Positions 1-8,333 of a DNA stretch of 64,000 nucleotides are shown piece after piece. The position numbers were made by a program, and so were the translations under genes. Origin of the DNA: CAYHMW01 sp964357925 (lineage in GTDB: Bacteria > Patescibacteriota > Microgenomatia > UBA8517). Positions within the stretch are counted from its first letter, which is position 1. Every line of letters starts with the position of its first letter. The notes under the pieces were generated by a model. The model was not told where the DNA came from. It made no database searches and saw nothing but the letters and a program-made list of their open reading frames with translations. The stretch lies in assembly GCA_964357925.1 (NCBI GenBank), contig CAYHMW010000001.1, positions 29,693 through 93,692 on the forward strand. The letters are read 5' to 3'.

Positions 1-22
1 CTGGGGTAGTTGAACTTGGACG

Positions 23-229
23 CTAAGACTTCTTGTATTCCAAGATGTCACCTGGTTGGCAGTTTAGGGCTTTACAAATTGCCTCGAGCGTCGAGAAGCG
101 GATGGCTTTGGCTTTGCCGTTTTTTAATATCGAAAGATTAGCCATTGTGATGCCTACTTTTTCTGTTAACTCGGTAACGCTCATTTTCCTACGCGCTAGC
201 ATTACGTCAATATTGATTATTATTGCCAT
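23..229 (-). CDS. Cro/C1-type HTH transcriptional regulator (YozG-like)
   Basis: A 68-residue protein that is essentially one helix-turn-helix domain. The N-terminal helix (IDVMLARRKMSVTELTEKVG) is followed by the recognition region (ITMANLSILKNGKAKAIRF) and the segment STLEAICKALNCQPGDILEY, which is the classic XRE/YozG pattern. It lies 3 nt downstream of a DUF2975 membrane protein on the same strand, a pairing common in bacteria where the small regulator is thought to act with the membrane partner. Probably a DNA-binding repressor of its own operon; that role is inference. The start is the first ATG after the neighbour's stop. Confidence 0.85.
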   Translation of the reverse strand: MAIIINIDVMLARRKMSVTELTEKVGITMANLSILKNGKAKAIRFSTLEAICKALNCQPGDILEYKKS

Positions 230-232
230 ACT

Positions 233-709
233 TCATACTGTTAAGTCGTTTTCTTTTTTTAAATCTACTGCATTTTGGAGAAGCTTTTGAGCAACGGCTA
301 AACATGTTGCGACCACCATAAAAGCTAAACTGATAATAATTCCAAGTGCCGTTGGACCTGCTGGATCGTCACCGTGCACGAAGAAACGAATATAAAACAA
401 TGCTAATGCGATAAAACCGATAAGCGAGAGGGTGGCGAACTTCATGTTCCTGAGCGTGTTAACAGCGCCTTGGGAAAAGGCGCTGCCTGCATCAATGAGG
501 TTTAATAATTTGAATGCCTGGTATAGTCCAATAAAAAATGGGGTTGAGCCTATGTAAATATAGATAATAAACGGATCTTTATAAATACTGATTAGATCCA
601 GGTTTGCAGCCCTTCCTTCAGTTTGAGGGAACCAAAGCATACCGGCAAACACGCCGATTCCGATTAGCACAAATACTGTTTTTAGGAATAATGTTGCCCC
701 CTTTTTCAT
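233..709 (-). CDS. DUF2975-like integral membrane protein
   Basis: 158 residues with four predicted membrane segments (about residues 8-28, 46-66, 92-112 and 124-144) and a charged C-terminus (DLKKENDLTV). Topology and the downstream YozG-like HTH partner match the DUF2975 family, whose function is not established; a role in sensing or in controlling the partner regulator is a guess. The gene is the first of a two-gene minus-strand unit behind a plausible sigma70-type promoter at 722-750. No catalytic motif is visible. Confidence 0.75.
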   Translation of the reverse strand: MKKGATLFLKTVFVLIGIGVFAGMLWFPQTEGRAANLDLISIYKDPFIIYIYIGSTPFFIGLYQAFKLLNLIDAGSAFSQGAVNTLRNMKFATLSLIGFIALALFYIRFFVHGDDPAGPTALGIIISLAFMVVATCLAVAQKLLQNAVDLKKENDLTV

Positions 710-721
710 ATCAGTGTTCGT

Positions 722-750
722 ATGGTAATTCCTAATTTATCGTTTGTCAA
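722..750 (-). promoter_or_regulatory. Sigma70-type promoter for the DUF2975/HTH pair
   Basis: On the minus strand TTGACA (745-750) is followed after exactly 17 nt by TACCAT (722-727), 13 nt ahead of the DUF2975 start codon. The -35 box is perfect and the -10 box moderate. Assigned by eye only. Confidence 0.5.
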
Positions 751-820
751 TATATAATTGTTGTTAGTCATTGTAGCGCTGCGTTAAACTCAATTGTTCT
801 GTTAAAATAACACCTTCCTT

Positions 821-2230
821 ATGGCTGACAATGTAATCATTCGTTTTAATGAAGTTTCATTCTCGTATAACGACCGGAAAGTTATATTGGACGAGGCGAG
901 TTTTAGTGTGCGGAAAAATTCGATTGTTACTATCATGAGTCAGAATGGTGCAGGGAAGAGTACTATTTTCAAGCTTCTACTTCATGAGTTTACGCCCGAC
1001 AGTGGGAAGATAAGTATGGAGCCAGGGGCTATTGTTGGTATTGCGAAACAGATGATACCTGATGACTCACTTGGTCTTGATATTGTTAGCTACTTCAAAC
1101 AATTTTTGCCGGATAAAGAGCATGCGATCGAGCGCGATATTGTTCGAGTTTTTAAGGCTGTGGGCCTTGATATTAAATTGACCAAAAAAGTTAAAGAGCT
1201 TTCCGGAGGACAGAAGGCGAGACTTCTTTTGGCCTCTGCTTTGATCGCTGATCCCGACGTTTTACTCCTGGATGAGCCAACCAACAACCTCGACAAAGAG
1301 GGGATTGAAAAACTTACTAATTTTTTGATTGATTATAAGAAGACTTGTATTGTGATCTCTCACGATTCTAATTTCTTGAATTGCTTTACTGAGGGAGTCC
1401 TCAATCTTGATAGCCATACTCACAAAGTGGAGCAGTTTGTAGGGAACTATTGGGATGTCATGGAGGAGATTGCGGCAAAGCTGGAACGTGATCGGCAGCT
1501 TAATGCGCGATTGGAACGAAGCATTAAGGAACGCTTTGAGAAGGTTAACAAACTTGGGGGAAAAAGCATTGCGATGAGTCAATTGGCGAGGAGAATTCGA
1601 AGTGATATTGCGGAGGACAGAGAAGAAATAGTTACGATGCGGGTGGAGGATAAAACGATTCCTGATTTTAAGATTGAGAACCAGGGATTTGTGGGGACTA
1701 TTTTGAAAATTAAAAAGCCAGTAGTGATGGAGATGGTTAAAGGAGGAAGGCTTCTTGTGAAGGGGCCAAATGGAATTGGCAAGAGTACGCTTCTCAAAGC
1801 AATGCTTGAGGGGAAAGTTGCTGAGTTTAATCCTGAAGCGCGGGTTGGGTATTATAGTCAGGACTTTTCGGAGCTAGACTTTGATGACACTGCTTTTGAG
1901 TCACTATATAAGGTGTCCTTGAGCAAACACGCGCAGGATATTTATGAGACGGCTGCCAGGTTTTTATTACCCGGGGAGATTTTGAAAAATAAAGTTGGAT
2001 CACTGTCCGAGGGGCAGAAGGGGCTTTTGTGTTATGCGAGATTTGTTTTGCAAAAACCTGGGATACTTATTCTTGACGAGCCAACGAATCACATTAATTT
2101 TCGACATATTCCAGTCATTGCCAAAGCAATTAATTCATATGAAGGGCCCGTGATTCTTGTGAGCCATTTACCTGATTTTGTCAGCCAGATAAAAGAGGTT
2201 AGGGAATTGGATCTCACGAAGTATGGATAA
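821..2230 (+). CDS. ABC-F family ATPase
   Basis: 469 residues with two ABC nucleotide-binding domains on one chain and no membrane segments, the ABC-F layout. Domain 1 has Walker A QNGAGKST near residue 41, signature LSGGQ and Walker B LLLDEPTNNLD. Domain 2 has Walker A PNGIGKST near residue 316, a slightly altered signature LSEGQ and LILDEPTNHIN. The charged linker at about residues 205-260 is the usual P-site tRNA-interaction motif region. ABC-F proteins act on ribosomes (translation factors or antibiotic protection) rather than as transporters; which type this is cannot be told. At 469 residues it is at the short end of the family. A cytoplasmic location is expected. Confidence 0.9.
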   Translation: MADNVIIRFNEVSFSYNDRKVILDEASFSVRKNSIVTIMSQNGAGKSTIFKLLLHEFTPDSGKISMEPGAIVGIAKQMIPDDSLGLDIVSYFKQFLPDKEHAIERDIVRVFKAVGLDIKLTKKVKELSGGQKARLLLASALIADPDVLLLDEPTNNLDKEGIEKLTNFLIDYKKTCIVISHDSNFLNCFTEGVLNLDSHTHKVEQFVGNYWDVMEEIAAKLERDRQLNARLERSIKERFEKVNKLGGKSIAMSQLARRIRSDIAEDREEIVTMRVEDKTIPDFKIENQGFVGTILKIKKPVVMEMVKGGRLLVKGPNGIGKSTLLKAMLEGKVAEFNPEARVGYYSQDFSELDFDDTAFESLYKVSLSKHAQDIYETAARFLLPGEILKNKVGSLSEGQKGLLCYARFVLQKPGILILDEPTNHINFRHIPVIAKAINSYEGPVILVSHLPDFVSQIKEVRELDLTKYG

Positions 2231-2257
2231 GCGCTCTCACACTTGGTAAATTGGAGT

Positions 2258-3115
2258 GTGGGGAGAAATAAAAAAGGGTTTGTGTACTTGCTTCTGCCAG
2301 TTTTGGCTTTGATTATTGTCGGTGTTTTCGGGGTGGTGTTTTTTTTAAACAGAGATACTTCAACAAATTTGACTTCAAGTTTGCAAAGTAAATTGGGAGG
2401 TGGGCCTCAGGCGGGTGAGGGTGCTTTGAGCTTTTGGAAACAGGACGAGAATGGTTGGAGGACAATTGGTGAGCCGCCGGCCTGCCCTAATCCCTTGGAG
2501 CTTCCCTCGCCAGTAGATCTTAGTAAAGCTACTTCAGTGCTTTATCCAGGGCAGATGAGGTCAGTTGGCTATGAAAATACTGCGGGCTTTCGGTTTGATG
2601 GAGAGAGGAATGAGGCGATTGTTGTCACGGCACCAATGGACGGGGAAGTTATTCAGGCAGCACGGTTTATTGCGGGGGGCGATATCCAATATGTCTTTGA
2701 TATCCTTTCGTCTTGTGGAATAATGACACGATTTGACCATTTGCTTCGTTTAACTCCTAAATTTCAAGAGATTGCAGATGGTCTTCCGGAACCCAAAGAA
2801 AACGACTCTCGTTCAACTTTTATAAATCCTCCAGTTAAAGTTTCAAGTGGTGAGGTTATTGCGACTGCAGTTGGAATAGCAAGTGGTGGGCATCCGCAGT
2901 TTGGCGGGGTGAATACCTTTGTTGCCTGGACTGTGTTTGATTTTCGAGCGAAGAATAAAGCCTCCCTCGACTCGTCTTGGGCTTCGGAGCATCCAACGTT
3001 GGATCACTATGTTGTGTGTCCGTATGATTATTTATCATCTCAGGATCAGGAACTTGTTAAGGGTTTACCGGCCTCGGACTCGATGAGTGGAACTAAGAGT
3101 GATTTTTGTGAGTAG
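2258..3115 (+). CDS. Membrane-anchored LytM/M23-fold-like protein (paralogue A)
   Basis: An N-terminal membrane anchor (residues ~5-27) precedes an extracellular domain with CPNPLELPSPVD, LYPGQMRS, APMDGEV, FDHLL and VSSGEVIATAVG. This order resembles the beta-rich LytM/lysostaphin fold, but the zinc-binding H..D and HxH set is not complete, so it may be a non-catalytic wall-binding protein. It is clearly paralogous to 11501-12340 (shared SPVD, LYPGQ, GFRFD, APMDG, NDSR). I place the start at GTG 2258 because it aligns with the GTG start of the paralogue (MGR... then the anchor); an upstream in-frame TTG at 2243 is the alternative. Function otherwise unknown. Confidence 0.7.
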   Translation: MGRNKKGFVYLLLPVLALIIVGVFGVVFFLNRDTSTNLTSSLQSKLGGGPQAGEGALSFWKQDENGWRTIGEPPACPNPLELPSPVDLSKATSVLYPGQMRSVGYENTAGFRFDGERNEAIVVTAPMDGEVIQAARFIAGGDIQYVFDILSSCGIMTRFDHLLRLTPKFQEIADGLPEPKENDSRSTFINPPVKVSSGEVIATAVGIASGGHPQFGGVNTFVAWTVFDFRAKNKASLDSSWASEHPTLDHYVVCPYDYLSSQDQELVKGLPASDSMSGTKSDFCE

Positions 3116-3128
3116 GAATTTTTGAAAA

Positions 3129-3860
3129 TTAACCTTCGATTGGGTCGAGAGAGAGGCAGCCTGGAATTTGTGTATCTTCATAGAGTGTTTGGTTTTCTGA
3201 ATAGTCTTCCCATGATTTGAAGAATTCTTTCATCTTGGAAAAGGTTTCTTCTTTGATTGAGTCGTCTAAATAAGCATAGGGACAAATATGCTCTGGTACT
3301 TGACCGCCTTTAAGGATCCCTATTTCTGTCACACCATAACCTTTGGGAGTTCCATTGTTGAAGTCGCTGACTTCTCCAACAATTTGACCGGCTTTAACTT
3401 TGTCGCCAACTTTTACTGTGGGGTTAATTAGGTGTTCCATTTCATAAACCCAGACTTCCATTTGGCCATCTTCGGTAACTTGCACCGAGACGTCTCCGCT
3501 CCAGAGAGTTGGTATGGCTGCAACTGTGCCATCAACAATGGAGCGAACCGGCGTGCCCAGTGGGACAATGTAAGTTGGCTGGGCATTATATTTACCCTGC
3601 CCAGGGTGTGAGAAATCTGGAATGAAAAAGCCATAACCCATAAATAATCTATCGAACTCTAGTTTCTCGCTCGTGAACTTAAAGTCTTCGAAATTAACTC
3701 CGATGTGCTTTAACTTAAGTGGTGGTTCGTTTGTGTTAGTGTTGACTATGTTGGGCAGGGATATTTTAGTCTGTGATTTTAGGAGTACTATTCCGGCAAC
3801 AGCGGCCATAGAGATAATACAGATCAAAATGATTACAGCTGAGCCTTTAGAGTATCGCAC
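3129..3860 (-). CDS. Membrane-anchored degenerate M23/LytM-like protein
   Basis: 243 residues: an N-terminal membrane anchor (about residues 8-27), a linker, then a beta-rich module with VPLGTPVRSIVDGTVAA, EMEHLINPTVKVGDKVKAGQIVGEV and GYGVTEIGIL. These are the landmarks of M23 (LytM) domains, in which PLGTPV..DG.V, HL, V..GQ.VG and a final HLH follow each other. The zinc ligands are mostly lost: no His-Gly before the first strand and no HxH at the end, so peptidase activity is doubtful. It converges tail to tail with the LytM-like gene ending at 3115. Probably an extracytoplasmic envelope-binding protein. Confidence 0.7.
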   Translation of the reverse strand: MRYSKGSAVIILICIISMAAVAGIVLLKSQTKISLPNIVNTNTNEPPLKLKHIGVNFEDFKFTSEKLEFDRLFMGYGFFIPDFSHPGQGKYNAQPTYIVPLGTPVRSIVDGTVAAIPTLWSGDVSVQVTEDGQMEVWVYEMEHLINPTVKVGDKVKAGQIVGEVSDFNNGTPKGYGVTEIGILKGGQVPEHICPYAYLDDSIKEETFSKMKEFFKSWEDYSENQTLYEDTQIPGCLSLDPIEG

Positions 3861-3941
3861 GTTCTTATCAGTATGAAACGAATCGGTGTTGTAGGCAAAT
3901 TAAAGCTGGGAGTTTCGGATTCACAATTGTCCCTATAGTGT

Positions 3942-3970
3942 TTGTAATGAGCGGTATATTTTGATAGAAT
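3942..3970 (+). promoter_or_regulatory. Promoter of the 4007 small gene
   Basis: TTGTAA (3942-3947), 17-nt spacer, TAGAAT (3965-3970) preceded by TGA, giving an extended -10. It lies 36 nt before the ATG, which has an AAGGATAGG Shine-Dalgarno stretch. Confidence 0.55.
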
Positions 3971-4006
3971 GAGGTGGCAGGATTTCGTTTACTGAAAGGA
4001 TAGGAC

Positions 4007-4237
4007 ATGAGCAACGTAAACAAGTTGGCTGCGCTGGAGGTTACAATGACCATGGTTGCAGGAAGAGTGTCCCCTGGGGCGAAAGTTGCGTTTGATGCCT
4101 TTTATCTACAATATGGTTTTCCCGGCATTCAAGCTGCGTATGATGCTGGATACAACAACCCCGGTGATCTCTGGGATTTTTACATCCAGTGTGGTAAGTC
4201 TGTCTCGATGATGGCGGAAGCCCTGAATCTCAATTAA
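4007..4237 (+). CDS. Small hypothetical protein, orphan gene
   Basis: 76 residues (MSNVNKLAALEV to AEALNLN), not recognised. It has aromatic-rich stretches (FDAFYLQYGF, GDLWDFYIQ), no signal peptide and no cysteine cluster (one Cys). The reading frame is supported by a promoter (3942-3970), a purine-rich ribosome-binding site AAGGATAGG 6 nt before ATG, and a rho-independent terminator 18 nt after the stop. It is therefore a monocistronic unit just ahead of the copper operon, with no clear link to it. It may be a small soluble helical protein; no function is proposed. Confidence 0.6.
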   Translation: MSNVNKLAALEVTMTMVAGRVSPGAKVAFDAFYLQYGFPGIQAAYDAGYNNPGDLWDFYIQCGKSVSMMAEALNLN

Positions 4238-4254
4238 TAGGAACCGTTTGGAAT

Positions 4255-4279
4255 AAAGCGCCTTGATTGGCGCTTTTTT
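4255..4279 (+). terminator. Rho-independent terminator
   Basis: AAAGCGCC (4255-4262), loop TTGATT, GGCGCTTT followed by a T-run ending at 4279. It isolates the small gene from the copper operon, whose -35 box begins 7 nt later. Confidence 0.85.
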
Positions 4280-4285
4280 GTTGGG

Positions 4286-4315
4286 TTGACAGGCCTAATA
4301 TTCTTCGCGTATTAT
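4286..4315 (+). promoter_or_regulatory. Promoter of the copper operon
   Basis: TTGACA (4286-4291), 18-nt spacer, TATTAT (4310-4315). The -10 box runs into the CsoR-type palindrome, so repressor binding would block RNA polymerase. Confidence 0.7.
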
Positions 4316-4334
4316 ATCCCCACTGGGGGGATAT
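4314..4334 (+). promoter_or_regulatory. CsoR-type operator palindrome
   Basis: A perfect inverted repeat: ATATCCCC (4314-4321), 5-nt centre ACTGG, GGGGATAT (4327-4334). G/C tracts flanked by AT arms are typical of CsoR/RcnR operators. It sits between the -10 box and the start codon of the CsoR-like gene it presumably controls. The assignment to this repressor is inference from position and family. Confidence 0.7.
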
Positions 4335-4347
4335 CCTCGAGACAAAC

Positions 4348-4620
4348 ATGGCATATAAACCAAAAGACGATAAAGAACGAATAGTGCATCGCATTAAGAT
4401 TGCGCAGGGGCACTTGAAGAAGGTGCAGAGCATGGTCGAGAATGATGAATATTGCATAGATGTTATTCATCAATCGCAAGCGGTGCAGAAAGCTTTGAAA
4501 CAAGTTGATACTATTATGTTAGAGAATCATCTCAATGGGTGTGTGGCTGAGTCGATTGCAAATGGCAGATCGAAGGAAGCAATTGACGAGGTTATCAACG
4601 TTTTCGCAAAGGCAAACTAA
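4348..4620 (+). CDS. csoR: CsoR-family copper-sensing repressor
   Basis: 90 residues, all-helical CsoR/RcnR fold: HRIKIAQGHLKKVQSMVEND is the conserved first helix. The Cu(I) ligand pattern Cys-His-Cys is present as C in DEYCIDVIHQ, H in ENHLNGC and the C four residues on. Its place as first gene before a CopZ/CopA pair, and the palindrome overlapping its promoter, support copper sensing. Apo-CsoR represses and Cu(I) releases it (family knowledge). Start ATG 4348 is chosen because the promoter and operator lie just upstream; the longer open frame from 4267 would overlap the promoter. Confidence 0.9.
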   Translation: MAYKPKDDKERIVHRIKIAQGHLKKVQSMVENDEYCIDVIHQSQAVQKALKQVDTIMLENHLNGCVAESIANGRSKEAIDEVINVFAKAN

Positions 4621-5572
4621 TATCGATATAATCACAATTTTTTTAACGGGAGGATTGGCTGGGGGAGTGACGTGCTTGGCAGTGCAGGGGGGGCTACTTG
4701 CCACTTCGATTGCAAATCAAGAGGATGAGCGATTACCTGTCATATCATTCCTGACTACAAGGCTTATTGCTTATACAATTCTTGGTTTTTTTCTTGGGTA
4801 CTTAGGCTCCTTTTTCCAACTTTCCATTAATGCTAGGATTGGAATGCAGGTTTTTGTTGTGATCTTCATGATTGGGACTGCGCTTAACCTACTTCAAATT
4901 CATCCTATTTTTCGTTACTTTGTGATACAGCCTCCAAAAAGCTTTGCCAGGCTTTTGCGGGATCAATCAAAAAGTAAAAGTGTTTTTGGGCCTGCGATAC
5001 TTGGAGCTTTTACAGTTCTGATTCCTTGCGGAGCAACTCAGGCAATGATGGCTTATGCGATTTCCACTGGATCGGCACTACAAGGTATGACGACCATGTT
5101 TGCTTTTATTTTGGGCACCACACCTCTGTTTTATTTAATGGGATATGTTGCACGGAGGGCACATGTTTCAGGGAAGTTTGATTTTAATAAAGTTGCAGCA
5201 ATGGCTATTATTGCGGTTGCCATTTACAACCTTCGGGGGGCAGCTAACTTGGCAGGGCTTTTTACGCCAAAAACTGTAAACGCCGTGGAGGCCCAGGCCG
5301 TGGAGCGGGCGAGCATATATTTTACATCCGGGGGTTATATTTCTGACCCCGAGACAATTTATGCTAAAGGTGGGACAACGCTTGAGCTTTCTCTTATAAA
5401 TAGTGACGGCTATGGGTGTGTGCAGGCGTTCACAATTCCTAAGCTTGGGATTCAGAAAGTAATTCCTGTTGGGTCATCGGAAAAAATATCAATCCCAATT
5501 CCTGCAATGAATGGGACAATCGCTTTTATGTGTAGCATGGGAATGTATCAAGGCACAATTACTGTGATTTAA
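4562..5572 (+). CDS. TauE/SafE (DsbD-like) membrane protein with C-terminal cupredoxin-like domain
   Basis: About 336 residues. The N-terminal two-thirds is a six-helix DsbD/TauE-like region (LTGGLAGGVTCLAVQGG, then VLIPCGATQAMMAYA near the second half, the conserved P-C-G). After a linker, the C-terminal ~90 residues carry a cupredoxin-like end with GYGCVQAF and FMCSMGMYQG, a Cys/Met arrangement suited to Cu. It is the second gene of the copper operon and probably moves or stores copper or electrons at the membrane. The start is uncertain: ATG 4562 overlaps csoR by 59 nt, while the conserved part begins near residue 20. A TTG at 4580 preceded by GAAGGAAG is an alternative. Confidence 0.75.
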   Translation: MADRRKQLTRLSTFSQRQTNIDIITIFLTGGLAGGVTCLAVQGGLLATSIANQEDERLPVISFLTTRLIAYTILGFFLGYLGSFFQLSINARIGMQVFVVIFMIGTALNLLQIHPIFRYFVIQPPKSFARLLRDQSKSKSVFGPAILGAFTVLIPCGATQAMMAYAISTGSALQGMTTMFAFILGTTPLFYLMGYVARRAHVSGKFDFNKVAAMAIIAVAIYNLRGAANLAGLFTPKTVNAVEAQAVERASIYFTSGGYISDPETIYAKGGTTLELSLINSDGYGCVQAFTIPKLGIQKVIPVGSSEKISIPIPAMNGTIAFMCSMGMYQGTITVI

Positions 5573-5799
5573 TGAAGAAAGAAGAAGTTAAGAATTTACA
5601 AATAACTGGGATGCATTGTGCAAGCTGCGCTATGAATATTGATTTTGAACTTGAGGATCTGCCTGGTGTTATTGAATCAAACACAAGCTATGCAAAACAG
5701 GTAACTCAGGTGAAGATTGATCCAGAAAAAGTTAAAGATGATGAGATGTTTGGAGCAATTGAAAAGCTTGGGTATAAGGCAAAGGTAATGAGTCAATAA
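5572..5799 (+). CDS. CopZ-like copper chaperone (HMA domain)
   Basis: 75 residues forming a single heavy-metal-associated domain. The metal site GMHCASC (residues 13-19 or so) has the two Cys that bind Cu(I), and the rest fits beta-alpha-beta-beta-alpha-beta. It hands Cu(I) to the ATPase encoded next (family knowledge). Start and stop overlap both neighbours by one base (TAATG), so translation is coupled through the operon. Confidence 0.9.
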   Translation: MKKEEVKNLQITGMHCASCAMNIDFELEDLPGVIESNTSYAKQVTQVKIDPEKVKDDEMFGAIEKLGYKAKVMSQ

Positions 5800-8126
5800 T
5801 GGAAGTTAAAACACTCGCAGTTAAGGGCATTCATTGTGCTTCTTGTGCATCTGTTATCAAACGATCTCTCAGTAAGGTCCCTGGCATTGCCGATGTTGAG
5901 GTCAGTTTTGGGACTGAAAAAGCTCATGTGACTTATGATCCATCTCTCGTCGATGTACCAAAAATGAATGAAGAGGTTTCGAAACTTGGATATAGTCTTA
6001 TTGACCCGCTTGGGGGTGCCAGTTCCCATCATGAAATGCAGGGGATGGACCATAGTAAACATGGCGGTGGAGATAATCCTCATGCGGGGCACGATATGAT
6101 GACTCCAATCACATCTGACGCTTCAATTAAGGAGGAGAAACTGAAAGACCTGGCAAAGCTCGCAAGACATGTGCAGATTGTTATGCCTATGGTTGCCGTT
6201 TCAGTGCTCGTTATGGCGTGGGAGATTGGAGCCGAGCCTTTGGAATTGTGGCCTCCCATGCCTGAGATGACGATGGAGTTTTTCCATCATCTTTTGCCGG
6301 TTCTCGCGACTTACGCACTTTTTGTAATTGGGACACCCTATTTGAAAGGCATGGTGAGGTTTTTCCGATATGGTGTTGCCGATATGGATAGCTTAGTCGG
6401 GATTGGAACACTGACTGCGTATTTATATAGCTTTGTTGTGAGTGCTTTTTCTGAACAGTTGTCGGCTTGGGTGGATGTCGATCAAAATTATTATGATGTC
6501 ACAATTGTTGTGATCGGATTTATAACACTCGGCAAGTTTTTGGAGGCGAGGAGTAAGCTTCGGACCGGGGAGGCAATTGAAAAACTACTTGGGTTGGCTG
6601 CAAAGAAAGCGATAGTGTTGCGGGATGGGGTGGAGATTGAGGTTCCTATTGAGGAGGTGGCCCTGAACGATATTTTGATTGTGAAGCCTGGCACCAAAAT
6701 TCCTGTGGATGGGGTAATTATTGAGGGGAAATCTGCGATTGATGAATCGATGATTACCGGGGAGAGTTTACCGGTTGATAAAATTGAGGGGGACATTGTA
6801 ATTGGGGCGACTTTAAATAAGCAGGGAAGTTTTCGTATGAAGGCGACAAAAGTTGGGGCGGACACTGTGCTTTCGCAAATTATTAAAATGGTAGAGGAAG
6901 CGCAGGGATCGAAGGCCCCGATTGAGAAACTTGCTGATCAGGTATCGGCTGTATTTGTTCCTATTGTGATGGTTATTGCGGTGCTCGCATTTTTGTTTTG
7001 GCTTTTTATGGGGAATTTTAGCTTGGCACTTTTGTCGTTTGTTGGGATTCTTGTGATTGCTTGCCCCTGTGCGATGGGGCTTGCTACTCCTACTGCTATT
7101 ATTGTTGGCGTTGGGAAGGCTGCGCAAAATGGAATTCTAATTAAAAATGCTGAGGCACTTCAAAAATTTAACAGTGTTAATTTTGTTGTGATGGATAAAA
7201 CTGGAACGATTACGAAAGGAATGCCAGAAGTTACTGATATTAAGACAGCCGGTGAATTGCCAGAACGTGAAGTATTATCCCTATTGGCTTCCTTGGAGAA
7301 GAAGTCGGAGCATCCGCTTGCGACTGCAGTTGTTGAGCGAGCGGAGGGGGATGGCTTGCCGCTACACGAGGTGACTGACTTTGTAGCGATTGAGGGCAAA
7401 GGACTATCGGGAAAAATTGGGGAAAAGGAATATTTTGCTGGGAATTTGAAGCTTCTGGCCGACATTAACTTAACTCCGATGCATGATGTTATTGATCGCT
7501 TTGCTAGTGAAGGCAAGACACCTGTTGTTTTGGCTACCCGTGAGAAAATTCTTGGATATATTGGGATCGCAGACACTATAAAAGATGATGCGATTGAGGC
7601 TGTAGCCGCCCTTCACAAACAGGGGATTAAAGTTGCAATGTTAACTGGTGACAACCAAAAGACTGCCGCTTATATTGCGAATCAAGTTGGGATTGACCGC
7701 GTGATTGCTGAGGTTTTGCCAGCCGACAAGGCAAGTGAAATTAAGAAATTACAAAGTGAGGGGTGTAAGGTTGCGATGGTTGGGGATGGTATTAATGATG
7801 CGCCTGCCTTGGCAACGGCGGACGTTGGAGTTGCGATGGGGACGGGGACGGACGTTGCGATTGAATCCGCTGGGATAACCCTACTTGGTGGGCATATCTC
7901 GAAATTGCCGAAGGCGATAAAGTTGGCGCGCTCCACAATGAGCATTATTAAGCAAAATTTGTTTTGGGCATTTTTCTATAACATATTGGGAATTCCTGTC
8001 GCTGCAGGATTGTTGTATCCATTTACTGGAATGATATTAAATCCTGCGATTGCAGGGGCTGCAATGGGGATGAGCAGTGTATCTGTTGTTGCCAATTCAC
8101 TTCGATTGAAGGCTGTGAGGGTTTAA
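5799..8126 (+). CDS. copA: Copper-exporting P1B-type ATPase
   Basis: 775 residues. Order: N-terminal HMA domain with CASC (C13/C16); a His/Met-rich linker at ~77-105 ([19 protein letters not shown]); membrane helices; actuator motif TGES; the ion-channel CPC at residues 422-424; phosphorylation motif DKTGT with D466; [20 protein letters not shown] plus one HMA with CxxC indicates Cu(I)/Ag(I) export from the cytoplasm. It is the last gene of the CsoR-controlled operon and overlaps copZ by one base. The gene stops one base before the convergent membrane gene, with no terminator visible between them. Confidence 0.95.
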   Translation: MEVKTLAVKGIHCASCASVIKRSLSKVPGIADVEVSFGTEKAHVTYDPSLVDVPKMNEEVSKLGYSLIDPLGGASSHHEMQGMDHSKHGGGDNPHAGHDMMTPITSDASIKEEKLKDLAKLARHVQIVMPMVAVSVLVMAWEIGAEPLELWPPMPEMTMEFFHHLLPVLATYALFVIGTPYLKGMVRFFRYGVADMDSLVGIGTLTAYLYSFVVSAFSEQLSAWVDVDQNYYDVTIVVIGFITLGKFLEARSKLRTGEAIEKLLGLAAKKAIVLRDGVEIEVPIEEVALNDILIVKPGTKIPVDGVIIEGKSAIDESMITGESLPVDKIEGDIVIGATLNKQGSFRMKATKVGADTVLSQIIKMVEEAQGSKAPIEKLADQVSAVFVPIVMVIAVLAFLFWLFMGNFSLALLSFVGILVIACPCAMGLATPTAIIVGVGKAAQNGILIKNAEALQKFNSVNFVVMDKTGTITKGMPEVTDIKTAGELPEREVLSLLASLEKKSEHPLATAVVERAEGDGLPLHEVTDFVAIEGKGLSGKIGEKEYFAGNLKLLADINLTPMHDVIDRFASEGKTPVVLATREKILGYIGIADTIKDDAIEAVAALHKQGIKVAMLTGDNQKTAAYIANQVGIDRVIAEVLPADKASEIKKLQSEGCKVAMVGDGINDAPALATADVGVAMGTGTDVAIESAGITLLGGHISKLPKAIKLARSTMSIIKQNLFWAFFYNILGIPVAAGLLYPFTGMILNPAIAGAAMGMSSVSVVANSLRLKAVRV

Positions 8127-8333
8127 TTATTCCAGATATTTTGTAGCAAGATGGGCACAGAGGCCGAGAGCGAAAGGGTAAATAATAAATAGGAATATTT
8201 TTGAGAGGAGATTTGGTTTGGTGCCAGCCAAGAATGGATACCAGGTCGTAATTCCAAGTTTACTGGCTACTGCGTTAAGTGCGATTGCAACTATTAAAAT
8301 AACCCAACCAATCAAGAATATTTTCAGTGCCAT
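8127..8333 (-). CDS. Small two-TM membrane protein coupled to TspO
   Basis: 68 residues (MALKIFLIGWVI to ATKYLE) with two hydrophobic spans (about 3-24 and 47-64). The start is ATG at 8333, which overlaps the tspO stop as TAATG, so it is translated with tspO. Longer open frames upstream run through tspO in another frame and are not real. Not recognised; possibly a membrane partner of TspO. Confidence 0.65.
   Translation of the reverse strand: MALKIFLIGWVILIVAIALNAVASKLGITTWYPFLAGTKPNLLSKIFLFIIYPFALGLCAHLATKYLE

Noticed and set aside
1090..1582. Minus-strand open frames inside the ABC-F gene
   Set aside because: They are shadows of a well-supported gene and lack ribosome-binding sites or family features.
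4267..4347. Longer N-terminus for the CsoR-like gene
   Set aside because: It would place the promoter and operator inside the coding region; the CsoR fold begins at ATG 4348.
5931..6092. Open frames opposite the copA N-terminal region
   Set aside because: Antisense shadows of a strongly conserved gene.
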